Notes: generated by a model not told the origin, from the sequence alone. DNA of 64,000 bases from Acinetobacter gandensis (GCF_001678755.1 NZ_LZDS01000023.1:124001-188000); one strand, 5' to 3'. Numbered from the stretch's first letter, positions 52,899 through 61,421 are shown. Numbers and translations: made by a program.

Positions 52899-53900
52899 TT
52901 AATTCAGGAACATCTCGTGGCTATAAAGCACTTCATGTCCATTCCAATAGATATATCCCTTTTCGATCAATTCTTTAAGTAATAATCGGACATCGGATTG
53001 TGGGAACATTTGCTCTAATAAATCACGTAATGCGTAGATATCTTTTGGTTTATCTGATTTTAATTCGTGCAATTTACGAATGACTTCCATCTGCACTGGA
53101 TCGATTTTGTTAAAGTTTTTAAATAAGCCTTGCTGTGCTGCTTGAATAACTGATGCAGTATCTTCGTTATAAAGTTCGTGACTCTCTAACTGTGCAGAAA
53201 ATTGTTCTAAATTAGCTATTGGAGCTGTTTGCTTCGGTTCAACCGACGCAGTTAAATCCAGTTGTACCCATTGCTTCAGTACTTTTTTACGAATGGAGAT
53301 TTGCTCATCAAAGCGTTTCACAATTTTTAAATTGATCAACATCCCCAATAGATGTTGGGCTTTTTCAGCTGAAATCTGCAAAACGTTGATTAATGAATTT
53401 TTTAATTTTTCCAAACTGTTGGGTTTGCCATTCAGTTTATCCAGGCCATCGCAGTACTGTTTAACCAACAATAAATCTGGCTTGTTACGAATCGCTGCGA
53501 TGTCTGGAATTTTATATTTAACTTTGCCGACATTTTCTACCGGTTGAATTTGAATGAGGCTTGCACTGAGATCAGAGCCATGTAGCAATTGCATTAATAA
53601 ATCAATTTCTGGCATACCTGAAATCACTTCAATATGTGTTTCAGGGTCAATCAATGCCATCAATTGTCCCACAATCACCGCATATTCAAATTCTTTTTCT
53701 GGCGTTTCAGGGATATCAAGTATCACCACCTGACCACTTCCAATCCAGCCTGCAATTTCGGTTAAATCTTCAAGGGCATACTCAAATTTGCCACTACAAC
53801 TAAATAGATAGAGCGTGCTGTAATGCTCAACAATATTGCGTAATAGGTTTGCCGTTGGTGGGCTATTTTCCAAATCCAGCAGGACAACTTTTTGAGTCAT
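52899..53900 (-). CDS. putative PIN-like domain protein with C-terminal helical domains (333 aa)
   Basis: The N-terminal 130 residues read as a PIN-like fold. VVLLDLENSPP (residues 5-15, Asp9 and Glu11) is the first acidic strand, EFEYAVIVGQLMALIDPETHIEVIS (about 76-100) matches the second acidic helix and the next strand, and GMPEIDLLMQLL replaces the usual SKD.GFD.LI segment. So at least one catalytic acid is changed and activity is uncertain. Two helical or winged-helix-like modules follow (about 160-210 and 265-330), which could bind nucleic acid. Same direction as topA. Function unknown. Confidence 0.65.
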   Translation of the reverse strand: MTQKVVLLDLENSPPTANLLRNIVEHYSTLYLFSCSGKFEYALEDLTEIAGWIGSGQVVILDIPETPEKEFEYAVIVGQLMALIDPETHIEVISGMPEIDLLMQLLHGSDLSASLIQIQPVENVGKVKYKIPDIAAIRNKPDLLLVKQYCDGLDKLNGKPNSLEKLKNSLINVLQISAEKAQHLLGMLINLKIVKRFDEQISIRKKVLKQWVQLDLTASVEPKQTAPIANLEQFSAQLESHELYNEDTASVIQAAQQGLFKNFNKIDPVQMEVIRKLHELKSDKPKDIYALRDLLEQMFPQSDVRLLLKELIEKGYIYWNGHEVLYSHEMFLN

Positions 53901-54040
53901 GAGAGTGAATTATCAGTTCTGATCAGCAGATGCGGTGCATTAGACCTGTCAGCGTGCAAAAGGTCAAATAATTTTACAGAACTTATGACAGAACAGACTG
54001 AATCTGCCGATAGAATGGAGTTGCACGTAGCGACCACATT

Positions 54041-54286
54041 TTAATAATGTGGCGGACGATTGGTCATTGGATCAAATGCAGCAATGCCTTCAGATAAATC
54101 TGCAGACTCTATACGTTGATAAATCAACTGCATTTGCGCCTTTAAATCTGTAATTTCAGCACTTTGACGGGCAACTTGGTCATTTAGTTGCTCAACTAAA
54201 TCATCTAAAAATGCAATTCGCACTTGCAAATCTTCAATGGGTGCGGACAATGGCGCTTGATTATCAGTATTTTGTTGTTTAGACAC
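54041..54286 (-). CDS. slyX: SlyX-family protein
   Basis: Short coiled-coil protein of about 81 residues: the stretch IEDLQVRIAFLDDLVEQLNDQVARQSAEITDLKAQMQLIYQRI is a heptad pattern, followed by PPHY at the C-terminus, the family's conserved end. SlyX function is unknown; in enterics it sits beside slyD. The gene is divergent from uup with only 35 bp between starts. Confidence 0.9.
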   Translation of the reverse strand: MSKQQNTDNQAPLSAPIEDLQVRIAFLDDLVEQLNDQVARQSAEITDLKAQMQLIYQRIESADLSEGIAAFDPMTNRPPHY

Positions 54287-54321
54287 TTCAAGTCCTCATT
54301 TGAGATTTTTCAGGAAATATT

Positions 54322-56226
54322 ATGGCCTATATTACTTTAAGGGATGTCCAACTTGCGTTTGGTGGACCTGCCCTACTCGACGGCGCGAATTTTAGTTTAG
54401 AACGCGGCGAACGGGTGTGTTTAATTGGCCGTAATGGTGAGGGTAAGTCTACTTTACTTAAACTGATTGAGGGAAGTTTATTACCCGATGGTGGTGAAGT
54501 TTCTCTACAAAACGGCATTACCATTTCAATGTTGGCCCAAGATGTACCGATGGATTCGGGTAAGGTTGCTGATATTGTTGCCGATGGCGCTGGTGAAGCT
54601 GCAAGCGTGTTACGTGCGTATCATGAAGCAAGTGATGCATGCGTATTAGGCGACATGGAAGCATGCGAACGTATGGGTAACCTACAGCACAAGATGGATA
54701 TGCTCGATGGTTGGGCACTTGAAACTAAAGTAAATTCAATTTTGAGCAAAATGGGCTTAGACCCAGAAGCAGATTTGGCAGATTTATCGGGTGGTCGTAA
54801 ACGTCGTGTATTGCTTGCACGTGCACTACTGACTCAACCTGATGTGCTTTTACTCGACGAACCAACTAACCATTTGGATGTTGAAAGTATCGAATGGTTA
54901 GAAAAATTCTTGCTGGATCAAAACAATTTAACCTTATTGTTTATTTCGCATGACCGTTCATTTGTCGACAATATTGCAACTCGTATTGTGGAACTCGATC
55001 GTGGCGTATTGCGCAGTTATGAAGGCAACTATTCACGCTACCTAGAATTGAAAGCTCAGCAAATGGAAGCTGAAGAAAAGCAAAATGCTTTATTTGATAA
55101 AAAGTTAGCAGAAGAAGAAGTTTGGATTCGCCAAGGGATTAAAGCTCGCCGTACCCGTAATGAAGGCCGTGTCCGTGCATTAAAAGCCCTACGCGAAGAA
55201 TCTCGTGCACGTCGCTCACAACAAGGTAAAGTGAGCATGTCAACGCAAGAAGCTAACCGTTCAGGCAAAGTGGTCTTCGAGATTGAAAATCTACGGGTGA
55301 AATTTGGCAACAATGATCCAATCATTAAAGATTTCTCTGCATTGGTACTTCGTGGTGACCGAATTGGTTTGGTCGGCGATAACGGTGTTGGTAAGACCAC
55401 ACTGATCAAAGCCATTTTAGGTGAACAAGAACATGACGGCTTGGTTAAAACAGGTACACAACTTGAAGTCGCTTACTTTGACCAATTACGTAATGCACTC
55501 GATTTAGAAAAATCAGTTAAGGATAACGTGTCTGAAGGTTCAGACCATGTCGATGTGAATGGTAGCCGTCGTCATATTTATAGCTACTTACAAGATTTCT
55601 TATTCTCTCCTGAACGTGCACGCACACCTGTAAAAGCATTATCGGGTGGTGAACGTAACCGTATTTTGCTGGCTAAATTATTGCTCAAACCATCAAACCT
55701 GATTGTGATGGACGAACCAACCAATGACTTGGATATGGTGACGTTGGAACTACTTGAGGAAATGTTAGGGGGTTATAAAGGCACATTATTATTGATCTCG
55801 CATGACCGTGCCTTTATGGACAACGTCGTGACTTCAACTTGGGTCTTCGATGGTAAAGGCAACATTGATGAATACATCGGTGGTTATCAAGACTATCTAG
55901 AACAGCGTCCAGACCAAACTGCAGTCGATCAAAAAAGTGATGTGAAAAAAGCCTTAGCCAAAGCTGAAGCGGCAGCTGCTGCGGCTGTACCGAAAAAGGT
56001 CAAACTGAGCTATAAAGATCAACGTGCACTTGACCAATTACCAACCGAAATTGCGGCATTGGAAAAAGAGCAAGCAGAACTTACTGATAAGTTGGCAGAT
56101 GGTTCATGGTTTGTGACCGATGCTGATGCTGCGACCAAAGCCTCACAACGTCTTGCGGCTATTGATGACGAAATGCTTGAAAAAATGGAACGCTTAGAAG
56201 AACTTGAAAATATGAGTAATGGTTAA
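54322..56226 (+). CDS. uup: ABC-F ATPase Uup
   Basis: Soluble ATPase with two nucleotide-binding domains and no membrane part. Domain 1: Walker A GRNGEGKS (about 35-42), signature LSGGRKRRV and Walker B VLLLDEPTNHLD; domain 2: Walker A GDNGVGKT (about 350), LSGGERNRI and LIVMDEPTNDLD. A basic linker (about 255-320) and a C-terminal coiled coil (about 550-634) complete the Uup plan. 634 residues. Members affect ribosome function and transposon excision. A terminator follows. Confidence 0.94.
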   Translation: MAYITLRDVQLAFGGPALLDGANFSLERGERVCLIGRNGEGKSTLLKLIEGSLLPDGGEVSLQNGITISMLAQDVPMDSGKVADIVADGAGEAASVLRAYHEASDACVLGDMEACERMGNLQHKMDMLDGWALETKVNSILSKMGLDPEADLADLSGGRKRRVLLARALLTQPDVLLLDEPTNHLDVESIEWLEKFLLDQNNLTLLFISHDRSFVDNIATRIVELDRGVLRSYEGNYSRYLELKAQQMEAEEKQNALFDKKLAEEEVWIRQGIKARRTRNEGRVRALKALREESRARRSQQGKVSMSTQEANRSGKVVFEIENLRVKFGNNDPIIKDFSALVLRGDRIGLVGDNGVGKTTLIKAILGEQEHDGLVKTGTQLEVAYFDQLRNALDLEKSVKDNVSEGSDHVDVNGSRRHIYSYLQDFLFSPERARTPVKALSGGERNRILLAKLLLKPSNLIVMDEPTNDLDMVTLELLEEMLGGYKGTLLLISHDRAFMDNVVTSTWVFDGKGNIDEYIGGYQDYLEQRPDQTAVDQKSDVKKALAKAEAAAAAAVPKKVKLSYKDQRALDQLPTEIAALEKEQAELTDKLADGSWFVTDADAATKASQRLAAIDDEMLEKMERLEELENMSNG

Positions 56227-56264
56227 TTATTTAGTTACTGTCTTATTCTCTTAATGCATTTAAG

Positions 56265-56291
56265 AAGCCGTATTTCGATACGGCTTTTTTT
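56265..56291 (+). terminator. uup terminator
   Basis: AAGCCGTAT-ttcg-ATACGGCTTTTTTT hairpin 39 bp after the stop. Confidence 0.9.
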
Positions 56292-56417
56292 AAATCTCAG
56301 ACTTAAAAAACTGAAAACAAAAACGTTTGGAATATTCTTAACCCTACACCTTCAATTCGATTTGGGCTTTGAGTCAAAGCTTGCTATGGTTTGCTCATAT
56401 CAAATAAGGACTTGTGT

Positions 56418-57179
56418 ATGCAAATTTCAGAGCAGATTGTATTAGTGACCGGTGGCGCTCGTGGACTCGGCTTAGCCATTAGTCAGGCATTAATTGCCGA
56501 AGGCGCTCAAGTCGTAGTGAACTATTTTTCAAGTCAAACCGCAGCTCAGCAATTGGCTCTAGATTTTCCACAGCAAGTTTTTGCTTATCAAGCCGATGTC
56601 ACTGATAAATCACAAGTTGAGCAATTATTCACTGCTGCCAAAGCACATTTCGGTGCGTCAATAACGTCAGTCGTGAATAATGCGCTGATTGATTTTCAAT
56701 TTAATGGCGATGCCCGTCCGAAAATTGCGGAATTAACAGCACAAACCTTACAACAACAATTCAATGGTGCTGTGGTTGCGGCACTTAATACGACTCAAGC
56801 AGCCTTAGAGGATATGCAAAATGTCCACTTTGGACGTATTGTTAATATTGGGACTAACCTCGTGCAAAATCCTGTCGTACCTTACCATGACTATACTGCT
56901 GCAAAGGCTGCTCTATTGGCTTTCACACGTACAGCAGCACATGAACTTGGTGAGTATGGCATTAATGTCAATATGTTGTCAGGCGGTCTGTTACAAAGTA
57001 CGGATGCCAGTAAAGCTACGCCTGATGCTGTATTTGATTTGATTGCAGCTTCAACACCACTACGAACAGTCACGACACCAGACGAGTTTGCTGCAGCGAT
57101 TATGATATTTTTATCACCTTATTCACGAGCAGTGACAGGACAAAACCTCATTGTCGATGGTGGTTTAGTTAAAGGTTAA
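56418..57179 (+). CDS. short-chain dehydrogenase/reductase (FabG-like, catalytic Ser replaced by Thr)
   Basis: Rossmann SDR: the cofactor motif TGGARGLGLA (about 11-20) and NNALIDF-type strand are normal, and the catalytic Tyr-x-x-x-Lys is YTAAK (about 161-165). The residue 13 before the Tyr, normally the catalytic Ser of the INISS/SIIG segment, is Thr (in VNIGTNLVQ). Thr can sometimes substitute, but it is a notable change. 253 residues from the ATG at 56418, which has AAGGA 9 bases upstream; an in-frame TTG nine codons earlier is less likely. Substrate unknown; a 3-oxoacyl-ACP reductase role would need testing. Confidence 0.82.
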   Translation: MQISEQIVLVTGGARGLGLAISQALIAEGAQVVVNYFSSQTAAQQLALDFPQQVFAYQADVTDKSQVEQLFTAAKAHFGASITSVVNNALIDFQFNGDARPKIAELTAQTLQQQFNGAVVAALNTTQAALEDMQNVHFGRIVNIGTNLVQNPVVPYHDYTAAKAALLAFTRTAAHELGEYGINVNMLSGGLLQSTDASKATPDAVFDLIAASTPLRTVTTPDEFAAAIMIFLSPYSRAVTGQNLIVDGGLVKG

Positions 57180-57191
57180 AAATGTAAATGC

Positions 57192-57232
57192 CATGAAGCT
57201 GAACTTTCTCTTTCAATTCAGCTTCATGTTAA
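57192..57232 (+). terminator. terminator of the SDR gene
   Basis: A 12-bp perfect stem CATGAAGCTGAA/TTCAGCTTCATG with a 13-base loop, then TT-AAACTG; the T-run is weak. Confidence 0.6.
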
Positions 57233-57268
57233 ACTGATTCCTATTTTTTAGCATTTTCATTTTGCCCT

Positions 57269-58204
57269 ATGAGTCAAAAGCCTGAATATCAACCTGGTCA
57301 GTTTCAATGGTCATTCTTACTCCCACAGTATTGGGGAATTTGGATTGGCATTGTCTTCCTGATGATTTTGGCAATACTCCCTTGGGCAATTCAACATCGT
57401 CTTGGGCATTTTTTAGGTTCTGTTGCTTTTAACAATTTGAAATCACGCCGTAAAACCACCATCCGCAATTTGGAAGTCTGCTTTCCTGAATGGACGCCCG
57501 AACAACTCCAAACCAATGCTCGCCAAGTGTTCATTGACCAAATGATCGGAATCTTTGAAACCTTAAATGCATGGTATAGCCCACAGTGGTTTAAAGGCCG
57601 TGTCCAAATTGAAGGTCTAGAGCATCTCCAAAATGCGCAAGCTGAGGGCAAAGGTGTCTTGCTACTCGGTACGCATTCAACTTTGCTTGATGCAGGGGGG
57701 TATTTATGTGCGCAGTACTTCGACCCAGACGTGGTGTATCGCCCGCAGAATAATCCACTTTTGGACATGTTGATTGTACGCTGCCGAGCAACGATCTATG
57801 CCAACCAAATTGACCATGATGATATGCGTGGTCTAATTCGAAATCTTAAAAATGGACATGCCATTTGGTATAGTCCCGACCAAGATTTTGGTTTAAAACA
57901 AGGTGTTATGGCTCCTTTTTTTGGTACGCCTGCTGCTACAGTGACGGCACATCGCCGTCTCATGAAAATCTCGAAAGCCGCTGCAATTCCACTGTATTTT
58001 TACCGTGAAGGTGATATTTCAAATCCACGCTATCGTGTCCTGATCTCACCTGCTTTAGAGCATTTCCCAAGTGAAGATGAAGTTGCCGATGCGACTCGGG
58101 TCAATCAAATTATTGAAAGCCAACTCCGTATTGCTCCGACTCAATATATGTGGTTCCACCGCCGTTTTAAAACTCGCCCACAAGGCTTCGATAAAATTTA
58201 CTGA
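57269..58204 (+). CDS. lpxL: lipid A late acyltransferase (LpxL/LpxM family)
   Basis: Adds a secondary acyl chain to lipid A at the inner membrane. One N-terminal helix (about 24-42), the active-site HSTLLD (His-x4-Asp, about 135-140), the conserved RPQNNPLLD (about 158), and the YSPDQDFG motif (about 206), followed by FGTPAATVT. 311 residues, normal. Next to an LPS-core-type glycosyltransferase 34 bp downstream, which supports an envelope role. The choice between LpxL and LpxM cannot be made from sequence alone, so the symbol is tentative. Confidence 0.82.
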   Translation: MSQKPEYQPGQFQWSFLLPQYWGIWIGIVFLMILAILPWAIQHRLGHFLGSVAFNNLKSRRKTTIRNLEVCFPEWTPEQLQTNARQVFIDQMIGIFETLNAWYSPQWFKGRVQIEGLEHLQNAQAEGKGVLLLGTHSTLLDAGGYLCAQYFDPDVVYRPQNNPLLDMLIVRCRATIYANQIDHDDMRGLIRNLKNGHAIWYSPDQDFGLKQGVMAPFFGTPAATVTAHRRLMKISKAAAIPLYFYREGDISNPRYRVLISPALEHFPSEDEVADATRVNQIIESQLRIAPTQYMWFHRRFKTRPQGFDKIY

Positions 58205-58238
58205 GTTCAACTCACCAAATAATTAAAAGAGAAAGACT

Positions 58239-59339
58239 ATGAAAGTGATGCAACTCTTACCTGAACTCAATAGCGGTGGTGTTGAACGTGGGACTCTAGA
58301 AATCGCTCGTGCCCTTGTAGCTGCAGGACATGAATCATTGGTCGTATCCAATGGTGGGCGTATGGTTTCGCAGCTTGAAGCAGAAGGTTCTACACACTTA
58401 ACCTTAGCCGTGCATAAAAAAGCATTATCGAGTTTATGGCAAATTCGCCCGCTACGAAAACTGATCTTGCAACATCAGCCAGATATTGTTCACGTACGGT
58501 CTCGTGTACCTGCATGGCTTACTCATTTTGCCCTAAAAGGAATTGCAAAAGATAAACGTCCACATCTTATTTCTACAGTACATGGTTTTTATTCGATTAA
58601 TCGCTACAGCCAAATTATGACCCAAGCTGAAAAAGTCATCGCTGTATCGGATAGCGTGGTTCAATATATTACGGATCATTATAAAAACTGCCCGCCTGAA
58701 GATATTGTTCGAATTTATCGGGGAATTGACCCTGCTGCCTTTCCACATGGCTATCAACCATCAGCACAATGGTTCAACCAAACGCTTAAAGACTTTCCGG
58801 AACTAGAAAATAAGCAACTGATTTGCTTGCCAGGCCGTATTACACGTTTAAAAGGTCATGAAACCTTAATTGATTTGATCGAAAAGTTACAAACACAATA
58901 TCCAAACCTTCATGCCATTGTGGTCGGTGGTGCAGATCCTAAAAAAGAAGCTTATTTGAAAGAGATGCATTCAACCATCCAATCAAAAGGATTGAGTGAG
59001 CGCATTACGTTTGTGGGACATCGTTCGGATATCCGTGAATGGTTAGCTTTCAGTGATTTAGTATTGTCATTGTCTAGTCAAGCTGAAACTTTCGGTCGAA
59101 CTGCGCTTGAAGCACTATCTGTGGGAACACCAGTCATTGGCTGGAACCGAGGTGGTGTCGCTGAAATATTATCGAATGTTTATCCGCAAGGTTTAGTGCC
59201 GGTTGATGATGAAACCGCTTTGCTCGAAGCTCTAAAGTTACATTTAGACCTACCTCAACAAGTGGAACCAATCACAATGTTTAGCTTAAAAGATATGTGT
59301 GATCAGACGCTAGCTTTATATGAGCAAGTGAATCAATAA
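58239..59339 (+). CDS. lpsB: GT4-type glycosyltransferase, LpsB-like
   Basis: GT-B fold, glycosyltransferase family 4. N-terminal GG-containing loop MQLLPELNSGGVERGTLEIA (about 3-22); the C-terminal donor site has the RITRLKGHETLI stretch (about 200) and the E-x7-E motif in SSQAETFGRTALEALSVGTPVIGWNRGG (about 281-308). 366 residues, the same length as the LpsB of A. baumannii, which extends the lipooligosaccharide core. It follows the lipid A acyltransferase gene, so both likely build the outer leaflet. The sugar is not determined. Confidence 0.85.
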   Translation: MKVMQLLPELNSGGVERGTLEIARALVAAGHESLVVSNGGRMVSQLEAEGSTHLTLAVHKKALSSLWQIRPLRKLILQHQPDIVHVRSRVPAWLTHFALKGIAKDKRPHLISTVHGFYSINRYSQIMTQAEKVIAVSDSVVQYITDHYKNCPPEDIVRIYRGIDPAAFPHGYQPSAQWFNQTLKDFPELENKQLICLPGRITRLKGHETLIDLIEKLQTQYPNLHAIVVGGADPKKEAYLKEMHSTIQSKGLSERITFVGHRSDIREWLAFSDLVLSLSSQAETFGRTALEALSVGTPVIGWNRGGVAEILSNVYPQGLVPVDDETALLEALKLHLDLPQQVEPITMFSLKDMCDQTLALYEQVNQ

Positions 59340-59374
59340 TCTTATAGCGTTCATCCTGAGCTTTAATTTGAAAT

Positions 59375-59416
59375 AAGACATCTATTATTTTCTGATATTT
59401 AAGATGTCTTTTTTTT
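59375..59416 (+). terminator. lpsB terminator
   Basis: AAGACATC and GATGTCTT separated by 20 bases, then TTTTTTTT, 36 bp after the stop. Confidence 0.75.
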
Positions 59417-59427
59417 ATCAAGCACTA

Positions 59428-59733
59428 TCACCCCTTCCATACACGATATCGTGCCATGAACCACAGCGTCAGTGGCAACAACAGCACATTGATTATATGT
59501 TGCAGACTTTGCCCAATCCGCCAATAACCTTTATCTAAAATATCATGCCGTGCATTGAATAGCTCAACACCAACAGCCAAAAGAATGACGGCCCAAATCG
59601 CATAATTCGACTTCAATTGTCGCTGATGACAAAATGCCACAACAAAGAAAATGATCAATCCAAAATAGATTGCTAAAGCATCGCTTGATAAATGTGTGAT
59701 TCTCTGTAACTGTTGGTGCCATTCAGACAACAT
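59428..59733 (-). CDS. small three-helix membrane protein (101 aa)
   Basis: Three hydrophobic segments (about 19-37, 43-60, 78-94) and a short basic end (RYRVWKG). I recognise no family. A 7-base C run (59738-59744, G run on the coding strand) lies just before the ATG, where the ribosome site should be. Its promoter would lie within or near the candidate regulatory RNA on the same strand. Confidence 0.6.
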   Translation of the reverse strand: MLSEWHQQLQRITHLSSDALAIYFGLIIFFVVAFCHQRQLKSNYAIWAVILLAVGVELFNARHDILDKGYWRIGQSLQHIINVLLLPLTLWFMARYRVWKG

Positions 59734-59839
59734 ATATCCCCCCCTTCTTACATCATTTTTTTGAGTTTGATCTTGTTATTTATTGCGGTCACTGTATTCA
59801 TAAATCGATCAAAAGAAAAGCAAAATCATGTATCTTAAA

Positions 59840-60008
59840 TGAAGCAAACCCGAGTTCTGCATCCTGCAAAACTCGGGTCTATGAGGTTGTGCTTTCACAA
59901 GTATTTTTTGTTGTTTTTTCTTGGCTTTCCTTTCCTGCATCCTATCCGTGATGCGTTCCAACGGCTTAGTCTTCCATAGCGGGATTATCCATTCCCAGTT
60001 CCGTCTGC
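59840..60008 (-). ncRNA. candidate CsrB/RsmZ-type small RNA sequestering CsrA
   Basis: On the minus strand there are ten GGA motifs in about 145 bases (59862 to 60003). Most lie in predicted apical loops: CAG-ACGGAA-CTG; GGGA-ATGGATAA-TCCC; GCT-around-TGGAAG-AGC; CGT-TGGA-ACG; and a perfect GCATC-ACGGATAG-GATGC. These are followed by single-stranded AGGAAAGGAAAG. The 3' end is a 13-bp stem (ACCCGAGTT and its complement, one G-U pair) with an AGGAT loop. This is the hallmark layout of RNAs that titrate CsrA/RsmA. The 5' end (about 60008) is inferred from a TTTATT -10-like box (60019-60014), and 59840 is approximate. No search was run. Confidence 0.6.
59847..59879 (-). terminator. terminal hairpin of the candidate sRNA
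   Basis: 13-bp stem with a pentaloop AGGAT; ends in TTTGCTTCATTT on the minus strand. The T-run is broken, so termination efficiency is uncertain. Confidence 0.55.
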
Positions 60009-60068
60009 CGATGAATAAAGATTAAGTCAATATGTTTAACCTGACCATTCGTCAGAAGCCGAAACTTT

Positions 60069-60086
60069 TGTAAGCCATATCGTACA
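60069..60086 (-). promoter_or_regulatory. GacA-type upstream activating sequence
   Basis: TGTAAG-N6-CGTACA (plus strand), equal on the minus strand to TGTACG-N6-CTTACA. It matches the palindromic GacA element TGTAAG-N6-CTTACA at 11 of 12 bases. The centre lies about 70 bp before the inferred sRNA start, the usual distance in rsmY/rsmZ-type promoters. Confidence 0.55.
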
Positions 60087-60109
60087 CTTTTTCTTAAAAG
60101 CCAAGACCT

Positions 60110-61237
60110 TTATGGCACTTTGGTTCCATCCTTATAGTCACTCGCGATTTCATCCGTCACAATCTTTTCTTCTCTTTCCGCTTTTTCTATCCCATCTTGA
60201 ATCGCTTCTTGCGCCTCTTGTTCATCCTCATCAGTCTGCTCAAGCTCTTGTTGAGTTTGCTCAAAAATTCGACCTGTTTGCAACACCACATAAACTGGAA
60301 AATGATCCGATCCCATATGTGGTAGACGCTCCATATGCACCAATGCAAAATCAGTACTGTGAAAAACATGATCGAGTGACCAGCGGAGTAATGGATAATC
60401 AGCATGAAACGTATTGACAAAATGACGCCCAACACGTGGATCGAGCAAACCGCTAATACGCTGAAATAAGCGTGTCGTCCTCGACCAAGCCACATCATTT
60501 AAATCACCCATCACAATACAACTTTCATCAATATCTTTGATTTGATCGCCAACAATCAGTAATTCCGCATCGCGCAACGTTGAATCTTTGGCTTCAGTCG
60601 GACTTGGCGGTTTAGGATGCAAGCAATACAGCTGAACTTGATTACCAGAAGGCAGCGTTACCCGAGTATGTATCGATGGAATTTCATCGCTTAGGATAAA
60701 TTTAACTTCTGTCTCGGTCAGCTCTAACTTACTGTATAAATGCATGCCATAGAGATTATCTAAGGGCACTGGAACACGGTAAGGATAATCGGCTTCAATG
60801 ACTGCAAGTTCATTTTGCCAAGTTTGGTCCGTTTCCAGCGTCAACACTAAATCAGGCTGGTGCTTTTTTATTAACTCAATCAATAAATGATATTTGGTAT
60901 TGGTGGTGAGGACATTTGAAACAATCATGGAAATTTGTTTGCTTTCATCTAACTGTACTTGACTGACTTGCTTAACTTGTTTCTTCCACAACATGGTATA
61001 GGGTAAAACCATCTTCAGCTGGTAAGCCATTGCAGCAATTAGAGCAACGAAAATAATTTCTCGCGGTGTGTCCCACTCTCCTTTCCATACAATCAATAAA
61101 ATGAAGGCAATTGCTCCCAAGGCTAGAATTTGGAGGCGTGGAAAATCTGCGCCGCGGAACCACCACTCATCACGTGGAATCAACGACCAGAATGTCAACC
61201 ATATGACCACCACTGACAAAATTTCTACCCAAATCAT
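60110..61237 (-). CDS. endonuclease/exonuclease/phosphatase-family membrane protein
   Basis: Three N-terminal hydrophobic segments (about 3-18, 32-49, 56-75) and an EEP catalytic domain: the metal-binding Glu in TLETDQTW (about 136), the core GDLNDVAW (about 243-250) and the terminal GSDHFPVYV (about 310-318), with His and Asp as ligands. The Asp-Asn-His set is intact, so it is probably active as a phosphodiesterase or phosphatase; substrate unknown. A Glu/Gln-rich tail (about 330-375) is present. Ends 24 bp before the GacA-type element. Confidence 0.85.
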   Translation of the reverse strand: MIWVEILSVVVIWLTFWSLIPRDEWWFRGADFPRLQILALGAIAFILLIVWKGEWDTPREIIFVALIAAMAYQLKMVLPYTMLWKKQVKQVSQVQLDESKQISMIVSNVLTTNTKYHLLIELIKKHQPDLVLTLETDQTWQNELAVIEADYPYRVPVPLDNLYGMHLYSKLELTETEVKFILSDEIPSIHTRVTLPSGNQVQLYCLHPKPPSPTEAKDSTLRDAELLIVGDQIKDIDESCIVMGDLNDVAWSRTTRLFQRISGLLDPRVGRHFVNTFHADYPLLRWSLDHVFHSTDFALVHMERLPHMGSDHFPVYVVLQTGRIFEQTQQELEQTDEDEQEAQEAIQDGIEKAEREEKIVTDEIASDYKDGTKVP

Positions 61238-61352
61238 AGCGCCTCCTTTTATATTCTTTATTTTTTATTGATTCATAAATTTATATCAATTTTCCATGTA
61301 ACATAAAGTAGATATATTGGACAATATTATTCGTGTTTTGCTTATGTAGCAC

Positions 61353-61380
61353 TTGCAGTTATGCACTTGTTTGGTACACT
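61353..61380 (+). promoter_or_regulatory. candidate asd promoter
   Basis: TTGCAG (61353-61358), 16 bp, TACACT (61375-61380). It would exclude the in-frame start at 61353. Confidence 0.4.
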
Positions 61381-61421
61381 CGAATCCCTTTTTATTTTTT
61401 AACGCACCGAGGCACAATGAC

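Larger units (their letters stand above)
59734..60109. other. 376-bp intergenic region holding a candidate regulatory RNA
   Basis: No protein gene. It contains a GacA-type upstream element (60069-60086), an activator-dependent-looking promoter, and a chain of GGA hairpins ending in a strong stem-loop. These are listed separately. The final 100 bp (59734-59838) shows only AT-rich sequence. Confidence 0.6.

Noticed and set aside
54032-54053. Inverted repeat CCACATT/AATGTGG at the end of slyX
   Set aside because: Overlaps the stop codon and is not followed by a T-run; not called as a terminator.
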